A stretch of DNA of 64,000 bases from Deinococcus deserti VCD115 (lineage in GTDB: Bacteria > Deinococcota > Deinococci > Deinococcales > Deinococcaceae), in NCBI RefSeq assembly GCF_000020685.1, contig NC_012526.1, positions 229,501-293,500 of the forward strand. Direction: 5' to 3'. The number at the start of each line of letters is the position of its first letter. The first letter of the stretch is position 1. The position numbers and the translations under genes were made by a program. Below, one piece after another: positions 1 through 9,428 of the stretch. The notes beneath the pieces were generated by a model. The model searched no databases, was not told the origin of the DNA, and saw only the letters and a list, made by a program, of their open reading frames with translations.

Positions 1-2013
1 CTGTACATTGCTGCCGACAAGGACGGCCTGCCCACCGACCGCAATACCCTGCGGCGCTACGCGAGCTACGGTGACAACAGCATCGAGAACGTGCCGCTCC
101 AGGGGATTGATCCAGTCGCACTGACTTACGATCACCCGAACTTCCGCGTGCAGTACCGTCAATCGGCGTTGCCCATCAGTGTGCTGCCGGTGGGAGAACA
201 GCTCACCGCACTGACCGCCTACAGCAAGACCAATCCCCTGGTGTCGGCGTTCGTGGCGGCGCTGCCCAGCGACCGCATCAGCGGCGAGCGCCTGACGCTA
301 CAGGGAAACCGCCTGCTGCGTCTGGCTCGCGGCAATATCGCCGAGGGCAGCGAAACCCTGGAACTGCTCACGCTGGAGCGCACCACAGGCAAAGAACTGA
401 GCCGCGTTACCCTGGTTCGCAACGCCGATTACCAGCTGGACCCCACCACCGGTATCGTCACGCTGGCCCGCGCGCTTGATCCCCTTGACGCCCAACTTAA
501 CGATGTTGCCGTGCTGGCCTCTTACCGGCTGGCCAACGCTGCAGATCAGCGCAAGCTGGCTTACGGGGCACAGGCGAAATACACCGGTCAGGATTTCACT
601 GTAGGCGTGGCTGCTGTGCGTCTCGATGACCAGCTGACCTTTGGCGCGCGGGCCACCTACGACAACGGCACCACCAGGGCCGATGGCCTGCTGGCCGTGT
701 CGGGCGGCGTGCAGCTCAGCGCTGACGTCAGCACCCGCTTCGGCCAGAACACCCTGAATGCCAAAGTGCGCTACCAGGATGAGAGCTACGCCGGGCTGGC
801 TCCTCTTACTCCCGGCCTGAGTGGCAGTGCCAGCTTCGTGGCGCCTCTTACGACCAGTCTGCGTGCGGCTGTGGACGCCGAATATCACGCGCCCGCTGGC
901 GCAGAAAGCGGCGGCAGCTTGACGGCCCGGGCCGATTACCGTCTGGCACCCTTCAGCGTGGGCGCCGGGCTACGTTACGCCTTTGGCGACAGCCAGGGCC
1001 TGGGCGCGGTGCTGGGCGCGGGCTACCACCAGGGCCCGGTCGATGTGGACGTAAGCCACACCCAGCCCCTGAGCGGCAACCTGAAACCCGAGACCAGCGT
1101 GACCACGCGCTACCGCCTGAGCAACAGCCTGTCTCTGGGGTTTACCGACAAGATCACCTGGGGCCTGGGTCACGCCGCTGCTGTAACGCTCGACAGCGCC
1201 GTCGGCAACGTGAACTACGCGGCCGCATACGAGCTGCCCGGTGCCAGCGGCCAGGGCAACCGTGCCCGCTTCGGTGTCAGCACCAGCCTGCCCCTGACCG
1301 AAAATCTGACGGCCGGCCTTCGCGCCAGCGCCACATACACGGTCAGCAGCGGCCAGTTCGACGCCGGCGCAGGGGTGGACCTTCATCACAAGGGCGACGG
1401 CTACGTCACCACCACTGGTACCGACGTGACCTATGGCGCTCAGGGATTCGGTGTCGTGATGCGCGCCGGCATCGCTGGCAACCTCAGCGAAAACCTCAAC
1501 CTGACAGCCGACGGTCTGGTGGAGTTCGGTGCCGGCAAGAACGGACAGCGGGCCGCGGTGGGTTACGCCTATCGCAGCCGAAACTTCAACAGCCTGGGGA
1601 CGGTGCGTTTCGTCAACGGCACCCTGGCAGGCGGCCAGCCCGAACTGAGCAGCAACGTGAGTGCCGAGTACCGCCAGAGCAACTACGCCGTGCGCGGTGC
1701 GCTCGATACCCGCATGCTGCTGCTTGACCGGGCCAGCTTGACCGCCCAGGCGTCGTTCAGCGGGACGTACTACCTGACGGACCGGCTGGGCCTGGGCGCC
1801 TGGGGCCGCATGATCACCCAGCCGGCTACGCAGACCACCGAGTACGGCTACGGCCTGGAGGCGTCATTCCGCGCGCTGCCCGGTACCTGGGTAACGGCCG
1901 GCTACAATCCCGTGGGCTTTAGCGGCATCGGCACGAGCGCGACCTACACGAAAAAGGGCGCTTACGTGCGCCTGGACCTGACATTGGACGAGACGCTGGG
2001 AGGAGACAGGTGA
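1..2013 (+). CDS. C-terminal part of a large beta-strand-rich envelope protein (5' truncated by window edge)
   Basis: The frame is open from base 1 and ends with TGA at 2011-2013, so only the last 670 residues are present and the start lies outside the window. The sequence alternates short hydrophobic/polar strands with Gly, Tyr, Asn and Asp turns, for example repeated segments built like [15 protein letters not shown]. That looks like an outer-membrane beta-barrel or a long beta-solenoid. The final residues (LGGDR) are not the usual aromatic barrel end. A secreted DUF11 protein follows on the same strand, suggesting an envelope gene pair. The exact family is not recognised. Confidence 0.6.
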   Translation: MYIAADKDGLPTDRNTLRRYASYGDNSIENVPLQGIDPVALTYDHPNFRVQYRQSALPISVLPVGEQLTALTAYSKTNPLVSAFVAALPSDRISGERLTLQGNRLLRLARGNIAEGSETLELLTLERTTGKELSRVTLVRNADYQLDPTTGIVTLARALDPLDAQLNDVAVLASYRLANAADQRKLAYGAQAKYTGQDFTVGVAAVRLDDQLTFGARATYDNGTTRADGLLAVSGGVQLSADVSTRFGQNTLNAKVRYQDESYAGLAPLTPGLSGSASFVAPLTTSLRAAVDAEYHAPAGAESGGSLTARADYRLAPFSVGAGLRYAFGDSQGLGAVLGAGYHQGPVDVDVSHTQPLSGNLKPETSVTTRYRLSNSLSLGFTDKITWGLGHAAAVTLDSAVGNVNYAAAYELPGASGQGNRARFGVSTSLPLTENLTAGLRASATYTVSSGQFDAGAGVDLHHKGDGYVTTTGTDVTYGAQGFGVVMRAGIAGNLSENLNLTADGLVEFGAGKNGQRAAVGYAYRSRNFNSLGTVRFVNGTLAGGQPELSSNVSAEYRQSNYAVRGALDTRMLLLDRASLTAQASFSGTYYLTDRLGLGAWGRMITQPATQTTEYGYGLEASFRALPGTWVTAGYNPVGFSGIGTSATYTKKGAYVRLDLTLDETLGGDR

Positions 2014-2137
2014 CCGGCCTGCAAGTGCTGCCAACGGCCCGTGTGGTGGTCCTGGCAGCCAGAGGCCTGCGGGTGCCCCATCTACCCTCGATTGCTCCGG
2101 GGCAGAGCTTATGCGTGTTTTCAGGAGTGTCGCGTGG

Positions 2138-2167
2138 CCATCCGGGCAGGGCGCCCTGCCCGGATGG
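2138..2167. repeat. Perfect 30-bp palindrome between two envelope genes
   Basis: Bases 2138-2152 are the exact reverse complement of 2153-2167 (arms begin CCATCCGGGC). It could form a very stable hairpin or cruciform. No T-run follows, so it is not a classical intrinsic terminator. It may protect the upstream mRNA end or mark a dispersed repeat. Confidence 0.7.
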
Positions 2168-2198
2168 TCGGAATGGACCGTCATCGTCAGGAAGGGAT

Positions 2199-2264
2199 AT
2201 GAAGAAAAACCTCCATATGTGTCAGGGTATTTCCCGTTTTAAGCGGGCCAGAGGCAGGTCGTGA
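2199..2264 (+). CDS. Possible 21-residue leader peptide overlapping the DUF11 gene
   Basis: A short frame opens with ATG at 2199 behind a good ribosome site (AGGAAGGG, about 3 bases away) and encodes a very basic peptide starting MKKNLHMCQG. Its TGA overlaps the GTG start of the DUF11 gene (GTGA at 2261-2264). The GTG start itself has only a weak ribosome site, so translation of the short frame could couple to it. This is inference from layout; the peptide is not recognised. Confidence 0.3.
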   Translation: MKKNLHMCQGISRFKRARGRS

Positions 2265-5200
2265 GCTTTTTCGGGGCGTTGCGGGCCATGTTTACCGCTC
2301 CACACCTGGCTCTTCAGGGTGCCGTGAGGACACTGTGCTTTCTGCTTTTCAGCGTCGTGATGTCGGTGGCCTCAGCTCAGCTCACCGTCACCTCGACAAC
2401 GGGTTCTATTTTTCCCTACGACAGCAACAAGTGTGCGACCACTCAGGGGCCGCGGGCTATGTATATCGGCTATACCTTTACCGCGACAACCAACCAGACC
2501 AACCTGAAGGCAACCCTGACCACATCAGGAGCGGGCTTTGGTCTGGCAGGCAGGCAGGGTGCGGAACAGTATCTCGGTTCCCTGGCGGCTGGAGCGAGCA
2601 GAACGCTGTTCTGGTACGTCACCTACCCATGTGTGGACCAGGCCTCCGGGACCATGACAGTAACGATCCAGAACGATGCGACCAATGCATTGGTGCAGAC
2701 GTACACCGGAACCTATGCGACCAGCAGCATGCTCAGCGCGAACGCTGGAGCAGATCCCAGGCTGATTGTGAATGTCGCTGGCGCCGTGGTGGGCCAGATC
2801 ATTTCTCGTCAGGTGACCTTCAAAGTGGGCAATATCGGTTCAAACAACACTCTTCTGGTGGAGCCGGCAGGCAATCTGGACTTCGATGCCTCCTGTCTTC
2901 AGCTGATTGGCACCAAGGTAGAGAGTGTGAATCTCGTCACTGGCGTCACTCCCGGAACACAAAACATCCTGCACTTTTCAGGTGTGTCGAGTGGCGGCGG
3001 GCAGAACAACGAAGTGGTGATGACTTACGACTTTCTGTATACCGGCCTGTGTGCCTCTGAGATCAAAGCGCTGCCCTTCTCCTACTCGGGCAGCGGCACA
3101 CAGATCAAGTACATGATGAGCGCCGGGACTGATCCGGCCACGTATTTCACCTTTCCCGCCTCAACGAATGCTCTGACCATTTCTAAGCAGGTAGAGGCCG
3201 GAACCGGAGGCGGAACGCCAGCATCTTCGACTGAACTGCTCAATGGTGGGACAGTCACCTACACGGTCACCATCAGAAACTCGTCGGCATACACTGCCAA
3301 CCTCGGCAAGATCACGGATGTGCTTCCGGTTTCTCCCGGCGCTGTGACGTATGTAGGCATTGCTTCAGGCAGCGGAGTAACCGCGGCAAACTCCATGATT
3401 ACTCCGGCGCCCAATACGTCAAGCGCTACCCAGCCGACCCTGGTGTTCCGGCCCTTGACCACGACCTCCTACCAGATCGCCCCGAATTCCAGCCTGATTC
3501 TTAAATACACCGTGACGATCCCGGTCACGCCAGGGATCTATGACAATTCAGCTACGGGTGGTGTGGCCGCTACCACGGTCTACACGACGACAACAGGAAC
3601 CACGCCAGCCAAGGCAACCGTCAACAACGTCGCGCTGGCCAATCTGGGCCTGACCAAGACCTTTTCGCCCAGCACCATCATTGCCGGCAACACCACCACC
3701 TTGACGCTTACACTCAACAACCCCAACGCTGCCGACGCTACTGGTGTCAGCCTCACAGATAACGTGGCCGCCACCATGGGCTATCCCACGCCGATGCTGC
3801 TGCGCGTAACGGCAAATACCTGCGGGGGCACGACCTCGGCCAACGTGAACACCACCGGCGTCCTGACCCTGACTGGCGTGTCTCTGCCCGCCAGCCGGTC
3901 CTGCACTCTTACCGTGGCATTTACGCCCTGGGGTCCACCCCTGGGTACGGCCACCAACCAGATTCCGGCGGCCAACGTCAGCGCTACCGTGAAAGGAACC
4001 ACGGTAACGGGCACAGCGGCCAGTGCGGCGCTGACAGTCACTGCTGGAAATGCAGGCAGCGGATATGTCTGTACGCCCGACTTTTTCCAGATTCGTCAGG
4101 ATCCTGTGACGCTGCTGACCAACCTGTACAAGCTCGACTTGAATAATCTGGGGAGTGGTGGAACGCTGCAATGGTCAGAGGGCTTTGGCCCTGCCCTGAA
4201 CGGAATGGCCTACAACCACAAAGACGGCTACTTCTATGCAGTCAACATCACACCATTCAACACGGGCTCGCCGTTCCGGCTCTACCGCCTGGGCCGGTCA
4301 GGTGCCGTGGAATATGCCAGCTTGACCAATATTCCTGCTGGCTCCAGCATCGCGGCGGCCACCGTGGACCGCAACGGAGTGATGTACATCAAGAAGCTTC
4401 AGCAGGACAGCGTGATCTACCGCTATGACCTTGTTGGAAACCGTACCCTGAGCACTCTGACCCTCAATGCCAGCGTGTACCTGTGGGACCTCGCTATCAA
4501 TCCGTTGGACAATCAGATGTACGGTGCGGTGACACCGGGTGGGGTGTACGTCATTGATCCCTCGACCGGTGCAGTGGTGCTGCGCGGCACTCCCGCCGCT
4601 CTGGCAGCAGACAACTCCAACGCTGTAGGCACGCTGTTTTTCAATTATACCGGTACCCTGTATGCCTATCAGAACGGTGGCGCCTTTGGCACCATCAACA
4701 CGACGACTGGAGCCTTTACCAGAACCGCTCTGGCCTCGGCTGCAGAACAGTCCGACGGCGCTTCGTGTGCCTTCCAGTCGCCGGACCTGACCCTGATCAA
4801 AACTGCCTCGGCTGCCTACATGACCCCGAGCACGCCAGCGAATGCGCCTGTGGCTGCGGTGGACAGATTCATTACTTACACCCTGACTGTCAGGAACATC
4901 GCTCAGGTTCCTACTTCGGGAGCAGTAAGTGTGGCAGATGCCCTGCCTCAAGGTTTGACGGCGACCAGCCTTGGCGGCACCGACTGGACCTGCACCCTGG
5001 CCACCCTGTCCTGCACGCGCAGTGACGCTCTTGTTGCAGGGGGCAGCTATCCGGACATCACGTTGGTCGTCCGCGCGCCATACACCACCGAGCTGGAGTC
5101 GAACGCTGGCCTGCGCACCATCACCAATTCGGCCACGGTCAGCGGGGGCGGCGAGGCCAACACGTCCAACAATACGGGCGCTGCGAACACCACCATGGTC

Positions 5201-5569
5201 TATGCCAAGCTGACGAAAACCGTGCGCAATGTGTCGGTAGCAGGCGCCGTGTTCGGCACCGCAAGCAATGGCAGACCGGGTCAGACCCTGCAGTACTGCA
5301 TCGAGTTCGTGAATTACGGGGGCGGCACGCTCAGCAACTTCAAGGTCAACGACGCCTTTCCCCCGAACACCACGTTCGTGCCCGGCTCCCTGATCTACGC
5401 CTCACCTGCCACCAGCCTGAGCGGCACGTCGACTCCGCCGGCCAACCAGCCCCTGCCCACGGGCGTGACGTATGCGGCCTCGGCCTCGGGTGTGGCGCTG
5501 AACCTGGGGGTCGCGGGTCTGGCTGCCGGTGGTTCAGGAATGGTCTGCTTCAGCAGCTCCGTGAACTGA
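2261..5569 (+). CDS. Secreted DUF11-repeat surface protein with DUF6923-like middle domain
   Basis: The 1102-residue product starts with a long signal peptide (hydrophobic core LCFLLFSVVMSV, likely cut after ASA near residue 39). Copies of the DUF11 beta-sandwich repeat can be read at about 305-435, 455-585, 842-975 and 980-1100, each opening with a pattern like LTKTFSPS or LIKTASA. Residues about 595-835 look like a DUF6923-type propeller segment, starting near YVCTPDFFQIRQ and containing NGMAYNHKDGYFYAV. DUF11 proteins are usually extracellular and structural. The start is GTG at 2261; an in-frame ATG at 2288 would keep the signal peptide and is an alternative. A strong terminator follows. 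Confidence 0.8.
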   Translation: MSFFGALRAMFTAPHLALQGAVRTLCFLLFSVVMSVASAQLTVTSTTGSIFPYDSNKCATTQGPRAMYIGYTFTATTNQTNLKATLTTSGAGFGLAGRQGAEQYLGSLAAGASRTLFWYVTYPCVDQASGTMTVTIQNDATNALVQTYTGTYATSSMLSANAGADPRLIVNVAGAVVGQIISRQVTFKVGNIGSNNTLLVEPAGNLDFDASCLQLIGTKVESVNLVTGVTPGTQNILHFSGVSSGGGQNNEVVMTYDFLYTGLCASEIKALPFSYSGSGTQIKYMMSAGTDPATYFTFPASTNALTISKQVEAGTGGGTPASSTELLNGGTVTYTVTIRNSSAYTANLGKITDVLPVSPGAVTYVGIASGSGVTAANSMITPAPNTSSATQPTLVFRPLTTTSYQIAPNSSLILKYTVTIPVTPGIYDNSATGGVAATTVYTTTTGTTPAKATVNNVALANLGLTKTFSPSTIIAGNTTTLTLTLNNPNAADATGVSLTDNVAATMGYPTPMLLRVTANTCGGTTSANVNTTGVLTLTGVSLPASRSCTLTVAFTPWGPPLGTATNQIPAANVSATVKGTTVTGTAASAALTVTAGNAGSGYVCTPDFFQIRQDPVTLLTNLYKLDLNNLGSGGTLQWSEGFGPALNGMAYNHKDGYFYAVNITPFNTGSPFRLYRLGRSGAVEYASLTNIPAGSSIAAATVDRNGVMYIKKLQQDSVIYRYDLVGNRTLSTLTLNASVYLWDLAINPLDNQMYGAVTPGGVYVIDPSTGAVVLRGTPAALAADNSNAVGTLFFNYTGTLYAYQNGGAFGTINTTTGAFTRTALASAAEQSDGASCAFQSPDLTLIKTASAAYMTPSTPANAPVAAVDRFITYTLTVRNIAQVPTSGAVSVADALPQGLTATSLGGTDWTCTLATLSCTRSDALVAGGSYPDITLVVRAPYTTELESNAGLRTITNSATVSGGGEANTSNNTGAANTTMVYAKLTKTVRNVSVAGAVFGTASNGRPGQTLQYCIEFVNYGGGTLSNFKVNDAFPPNTTFVPGSLIYASPATSLSGTSTPPANQPLPTGVTYAASASGVALNLGVAGLAAGGSGMVCFSSSVN

Positions 5570-5585
5570 GAAAACCCATGAGGTT

Positions 5586-5620
5586 CAGGAGAGGCCACTG
5601 GCCTCTCCTGTTTTGCTTTT
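5586..5620 (+). terminator. Intrinsic terminator after the DUF11 gene
   Basis: An 11-bp stem (CAGGAGAGGCC paired with GGCCTCTCCTG, three-base loop) is followed by TTTTGCTTTT. It ends the envelope gene cluster. Confidence 0.9.
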
Positions 5621-5685
5621 CAGCAGCGACGGTGGCGTGGCGCAACTTGGTGACTGGGCGCGTGTTATATCCAGCTTACTGGGCC

Positions 5686-5691
5686 TACACT
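5686..5691 (+). promoter_or_regulatory. -10 box (TACACT) placed for a leaderless transcript
   Basis: TACACT ends 7 bases before the GTG at 5699, so transcription would begin at or next to the start codon of the helicase gene. No clear -35 was seen. Confidence 0.45.
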
Positions 5692-5698
5692 GACCGTC

Positions 5699-8341
5699 GT
5701 GATGCCCGCCCGCTCTCCTTACGCGCACCTGGAGGGCTTTTTGCGTGACACGCTGGGCGGCGGTGCCACGCGCCTGTATGAGGAAGAGGCCCAGGCCGCG
5801 CAGACGCTGCCGGTCGAATCTCTGGACTGGTCACCAGCAGTCCAGCGCGGGTTCGGGTTTCCCAGCGTGTACTCGCATCAGGCGCAGACCTACCGGCTGA
5901 TGCGTGAGGGCCAGAACGTGATTGTCACGACGCCCACGGCCAGCGGCAAGACCGGGGCTTTTTTCCCGGCGGTGTTTGACCGGCTGGAGCGTGATCCGCA
6001 GGCCACTGCGCTGTTCGTGTATCCGCTGGTGGCGCTGGGACAGGACCAGCGTGACAAGCTGAAAACCTTCCGCGACCGTGGAGGCTTTGACTGGGAAATC
6101 GGTGCTTTTCAGGGGGCGGCCCAGGCCGGTGAGGTTTTCAAAGGCGGCGTGCGGATGGTCACCGCCACGCCCGACAAGCTGCACTGGGCCCTGACCCAGC
6201 CGCGGATGCGCACCTTCCTGTCGAAGCTGTCGTTTCTCGTGCTGGACGAGGCACACACCTACCGGGGTGGTTTCGGCTCGGAAGTGGCGGGCATGCTGCG
6301 GCGCCTGCTGAGGTTGGCCCGGGCACTGGGAGCCAACCCTCAGGTCGTACTGAGCACGGCCACCATCGGCAATCCGGCGGAGTTCGCGCGGGAACTGACC
6401 GGTGTAGACGCGGTGGAAGTGAGCGAGTCCGGCGCTGCCCGGCACGGCAAGCGCTACGTGCTGGCGGATCACCGCGGTCAGCCGCGCCGTTTCTGGAATG
6501 CCGTGATGGACGCCAGCAGCCGGTACAACCTGAAGGTGCTGGCTTTTTTCCGGGGCCGCTCCCGCGCCGCGCGGCTGTACGGCACCTACCGCGCCCAGCC
6601 GCAGTACGCCAGCCGCGCGCACCTGTACATGGCCGGCACCAGTGACCGCGAGGGCCGCCTGAGCGAGTTCCGCCGCACCCAGAGCGGTGTCATGTTCGCC
6701 ACCAACGCCCTGGAAGCCGGCGTGGATATCGGGGACCTGGAAGTGGTGATCATCGACGGTTACCCAGGCAGCCGCATGGCCTTCCGGCAGATGGCGGGCC
6801 GCGCCGGGCGGGTGGCGCCGGGGCTGGTGCTGTACCTCCCGGCCCTGAACGAGCAGGGGGTGCCGCAGCCGGCCGATGCCTTTTACAGCAACTCGGGCAA
6901 CTTCCTGGAACTGCTGACCGGACCTATTGAAAAGGCGGTGGTGGAGGCTCAGAATCCTTACCTCCTGCCGCGTCACCAGTCGCGTGAGACCGAGGAATTC
7001 CGCCTGGCCGGGCTGCCTGATCCGTACCCGGACACGCCCGGAACCCAGCAACGCTACTGGAATCTGCGCGGCGAGGGCAGCGCGAAATTTGCAGTGGTGG
7101 AGCATGCCGAGTGGGAGCGCCTGGGCGCGCGCAGCCTGGAAGCCCCCCTCGAATCTCCCAGTCAGCATTACGCGCTGACTGAAAAGCACGAGGGAGCCGT
7201 CTTCACGCTGGACGGGCAGGGATACAAGGTGGCGCGCTGGGAAGCCCACCCGGCCGGTACCGCCATCATCGTGGAGAAATATGACGCGGCCAGCCTGTTT
7301 ACTCGTGGCCTGTACAGCATTGAGGTCACGCCGCTGCGCATGGGCGCCTGGGAGAAACGCGGACCACTGGCGTTCCGGCACGGCGAGGTCGTGATCCGCC
7401 GCCGGTACACCGGCTATCAGATGCGCCGGCAGGTCTTCGAGCGCGTGTGCGTGGGCTGCGACCGCGAGCCCGGCCCTACCGAGCGCACCTGTGTGAAATG
7501 CAGCGGCCGCATTCAGGACCGCATGCAGGACCATAAGCTCTCCGAGCACCTCTACGATCAGCCGGTCGAGCTGCCTCCCTTCCGCACGGGGGCCCTGGAG
7601 GTCGGGGTGGACGCCCGCGCCACCGAGCGCCCGGGGGCGGTGGCCCATACCATCAAGCATCTTCTGCAGAAAGTCACGCCCGAACGCATTGCCTGCGACG
7701 ACAACGATCTGGCGGGCGCCTTCCGGGAAGGCCGTGACGACTATTTCTTTCTGTATGACGACTGGCTGGGCGGTCTGGGCGTCTCCCGGCGCGCCTACGA
7801 GCAATTCGACGATCTGCTGCGGCGTGCACTGGACCTGAGCATCAAGACCTGCTGCAAGAATGCCGAGGGCTGCTACGAGTGCATCGCCGTGAGCCGCTGT
7901 TATGCTCCGCATCTGGCCAGCGGGGAGCGGCGCCCCACCGACAAGCACGCCACTCGGCTGTTCCTGGAAACCCTGCTGGGTGTGCAGCCCAGGGCCGCCG
8001 AAGGTGCTGGGGACTCGGTCCTGCCTGACGAGGCGCCCGACCTGCCTGCGTCCTGGCCGCTTCAGGCGCGCGAACTGCTGGATCTGCATGGTCTGTCACT
8101 GCCGGAAGTCAGCGCCCGCCTGGGCATTCCCAGCCGCGAGCTGCAGCGTGCGGTGACCAGCACCCAGCCGCTGCGTCTGCTGCATGCGCGCTTCGGAGAA
8201 GGGGTGTTTATGCAGGGTTTTCATCAAGGCGAGCGCCGGGAGGTGCTGGTCTACTTTCCCGGCATCGGGCAAAAGCGCCTGCTGCTCCAGCACGCTGGCC
8301 TCAAGGTGGTTGAGCCCCGCGAGGCCCAGCCGGCAGGGTGA
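5699..8341 (+). CDS. MrfA/YprA-type DEAH-box helicase with DUF1998 and C-terminal PcrA-like Tudor domain
   Basis: The 880-residue protein has a superfamily 2 helicase core: Walker A TPTASGKTG near residue 77, DEAH at 183-186, and the C-terminal motif QMAGRAGR near 364. A cysteine pair set (CVGC...CVKC, from about 584) and a second cluster (CCKNAEGCYEC, near 717) mark the DUF1998 region. This architecture is that of MrfA/YprA, a 3'-5' helicase known in Bacillus for mitomycin repair. Beyond it, residues about 828-875 (RFGEGVFMQG...VYFPGIGQKRLLL) closely resemble the PcrA/UvrD Tudor-like domain that binds RNA polymerase. A short helix-turn-helix-like segment precedes it. GTG at 5699 is followed directly by ATG at 5702; either may be used. 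Confidence 0.85.
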   Translation: MMPARSPYAHLEGFLRDTLGGGATRLYEEEAQAAQTLPVESLDWSPAVQRGFGFPSVYSHQAQTYRLMREGQNVIVTTPTASGKTGAFFPAVFDRLERDPQATALFVYPLVALGQDQRDKLKTFRDRGGFDWEIGAFQGAAQAGEVFKGGVRMVTATPDKLHWALTQPRMRTFLSKLSFLVLDEAHTYRGGFGSEVAGMLRRLLRLARALGANPQVVLSTATIGNPAEFARELTGVDAVEVSESGAARHGKRYVLADHRGQPRRFWNAVMDASSRYNLKVLAFFRGRSRAARLYGTYRAQPQYASRAHLYMAGTSDREGRLSEFRRTQSGVMFATNALEAGVDIGDLEVVIIDGYPGSRMAFRQMAGRAGRVAPGLVLYLPALNEQGVPQPADAFYSNSGNFLELLTGPIEKAVVEAQNPYLLPRHQSRETEEFRLAGLPDPYPDTPGTQQRYWNLRGEGSAKFAVVEHAEWERLGARSLEAPLESPSQHYALTEKHEGAVFTLDGQGYKVARWEAHPAGTAIIVEKYDAASLFTRGLYSIEVTPLRMGAWEKRGPLAFRHGEVVIRRRYTGYQMRRQVFERVCVGCDREPGPTERTCVKCSGRIQDRMQDHKLSEHLYDQPVELPPFRTGALEVGVDARATERPGAVAHTIKHLLQKVTPERIACDDNDLAGAFREGRDDYFFLYDDWLGGLGVSRRAYEQFDDLLRRALDLSIKTCCKNAEGCYECIAVSRCYAPHLASGERRPTDKHATRLFLETLLGVQPRAAEGAGDSVLPDEAPDLPASWPLQARELLDLHGLSLPEVSARLGIPSRELQRAVTSTQPLRLLHARFGEGVFMQGFHQGERREVLVYFPGIGQKRLLLQHAGLKVVEPREAQPAG

Positions 8342-8360
8342 GAAGGCGGCGCGGTACCGG

Positions 8361-8390
8361 TTGACCGGTCCGGGCCTGCACCCCTATACT
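8361..8390 (+). promoter_or_regulatory. SigA-type promoter for tRNA-Gln
   Basis: TTGACC at 8361-8366 and TATACT at 8385-8390 are separated by 18 bases. Transcription would start near 8397, about 40 bases before the tRNA. Confidence 0.75.
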
Positions 8391-8434
8391 TCTGAAGCTC
8401 GCGCCGCAGGACTCCCGCGCCAGCGCCACTTTAC

Positions 8435-8508
8435 GGGGATATAGTGTAATGGCAGCACAACAGATTTTGGATCTGTTCGTCTAGGTTCGAATCCTGGTAT
8501 CCCTGCCA
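8435..8508 (+). tRNA. tRNA-Gln (anticodon TTG)
   Basis: The sequence folds as a full cloverleaf. The acceptor is GGGGATA with TATCCCT (first pair G-U), the anticodon stem is ACAGA/TCTGT with loop TTTTGGA, giving anticodon TTG, and the T-loop is TTCGAAT. The CCA end is encoded at 8506-8508. Confidence 0.95.
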
Positions 8509-8512
8509 GACG

Positions 8513-8540
8513 GTGGCCTTCCTTTCCGGGAAGGCCACTT
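8513..8540 (+). terminator. Terminator after tRNA-Gln
   Basis: GTGGCCTTCC pairs with GGAAGGCCAC (8513-8522 and 8529-8538) and is followed by a short T/C-rich tail. Confidence 0.75.
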
Positions 8541-8791
8541 CTGCTGTTGCAACGGTTCGGGTCCAGGGGTCATAGACAGTAACGGAGCTCGCCCGTGTAC
8601 CCCTGAAAGCAGCGCCAGAGGTTCATGACCGCCGGACCAGTTTGGCCGAGCTGGTTGACAGCACATGTCTCATGAGGGGAAAAGCGACATTCCTCACCTT
8701 CAGTCAGCCAGACTTCACCGCACGTCAGGTGCCAGAGCCTACCGTTAAGGAAGTGGACACGCCTGCTTTCGGCGCGCCGCTGGAGGAAGTC

Positions 8792-9382
8792 ATGAAGAAG
8801 CCCGTTTTGCTGCTTGGTCTGATTGCTACTGTGCTTGGCGCCTTTGCCACGCCCGTGCTGGCAGCGCCCAAGCTCAGCACCCAGAGCATTATCGTCAACC
8901 CGGTACAGACCACCCTGCAGGCGCGCGTATGGGTGAACCGTGACCCCAGCGGCACCTATACGCCGGTCTATTACGTTGGCGACCGGATCACGCTGTACAC
9001 GTCCGTCAATGAAAACGCCTACGTGTACCTGTTCAACGTCAACCCCGACGGCACCACCGACCAGATCCTGCCCAACCGCCTGAGCGGCAGCAATTATGTG
9101 CGCGCCGGCCAGACCCGGGCCTTCCCGGCTCCGGGAGACAGGTTCACTTTCGATGTGGCAGGGCCTGAAGGCCTGAACCGCGTGCTGGTGATCGCCAGCC
9201 GCCGGCCTCTGAATCTCAGCGAGCTCAGCACCTACCAGCAGGGCCAGAGTTTCGCCACGGTTAAGCCCACCACGACCCCCGGCTTTGCCCAGGCGCTGAG
9301 CATTGTGGTCAATCCGGTCACCCAGCCTGTGCCCCAGCAGGACTGGACCAGCGACACCGCCGCGTATACCGTCCGGTACTAA
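8792..9382 (+). CDS. Secreted DUF4384-domain protein
   Basis: The 196-residue product begins with a clear signal peptide (MKKPVLLLGLIATVLGA, likely cut after VLAA near residue 28). The body contains YYVGDRITLYTSVNENAYVYLFNVNPDG, the signature of DUF4384, a beta-rich domain of unknown function seen in exported proteins. The start at ATG 8792 is chosen because GGAGGAAG lies a few bases upstream and the signal peptide begins there; the open frame extends 150 bases further upstream without support. The 250 bases before it hold no other gene that I can see. Confidence 0.8.
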   Translation: MKKPVLLLGLIATVLGAFATPVLAAPKLSTQSIIVNPVQTTLQARVWVNRDPSGTYTPVYYVGDRITLYTSVNENAYVYLFNVNPDGTTDQILPNRLSGSNYVRAGQTRAFPAPGDRFTFDVAGPEGLNRVLVIASRRPLNLSELSTYQQGQSFATVKPTTTPGFAQALSIVVNPVTQPVPQQDWTSDTAAYTVRY

Positions 9383-9392
9383 GCTCCACCGT

Positions 9393-9426
9393 GCAGGAGG
9401 GCAGGCCACGTGGCCTGCCCTCCTGC
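9393..9426. terminator. Bidirectional terminator between converging genes
   Basis: A 16-bp perfect stem (arms 9393-9408 and 9411-9426) sits between the DUF4384 gene and the converging thioesterase gene, with GTTT after the plus-strand arm. Confidence 0.8.
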
Positions 9427-9428
9427 GT

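Noticed and set aside
2010..2198. Upstream part of the frame that ends at 2264
   Set aside because: The extension includes the palindrome and has no ribosome site; only the last 21 codons have a credible start.
5831..8089. Long minus-strand open frame opposite the helicase
   Set aside because: It is the antisense shadow of a real gene in GC-rich DNA; its translation is low-complexity His/Arg/Gly sequence with no motifs, while the plus frame has clear helicase motifs.
8541..8791. Radiation/desiccation response motif (17-bp palindrome) upstream of the DUF4384 gene or elsewhere
   Set aside because: I looked for the TTATG...CATAA type palindrome near gene starts and did not find a convincing copy.
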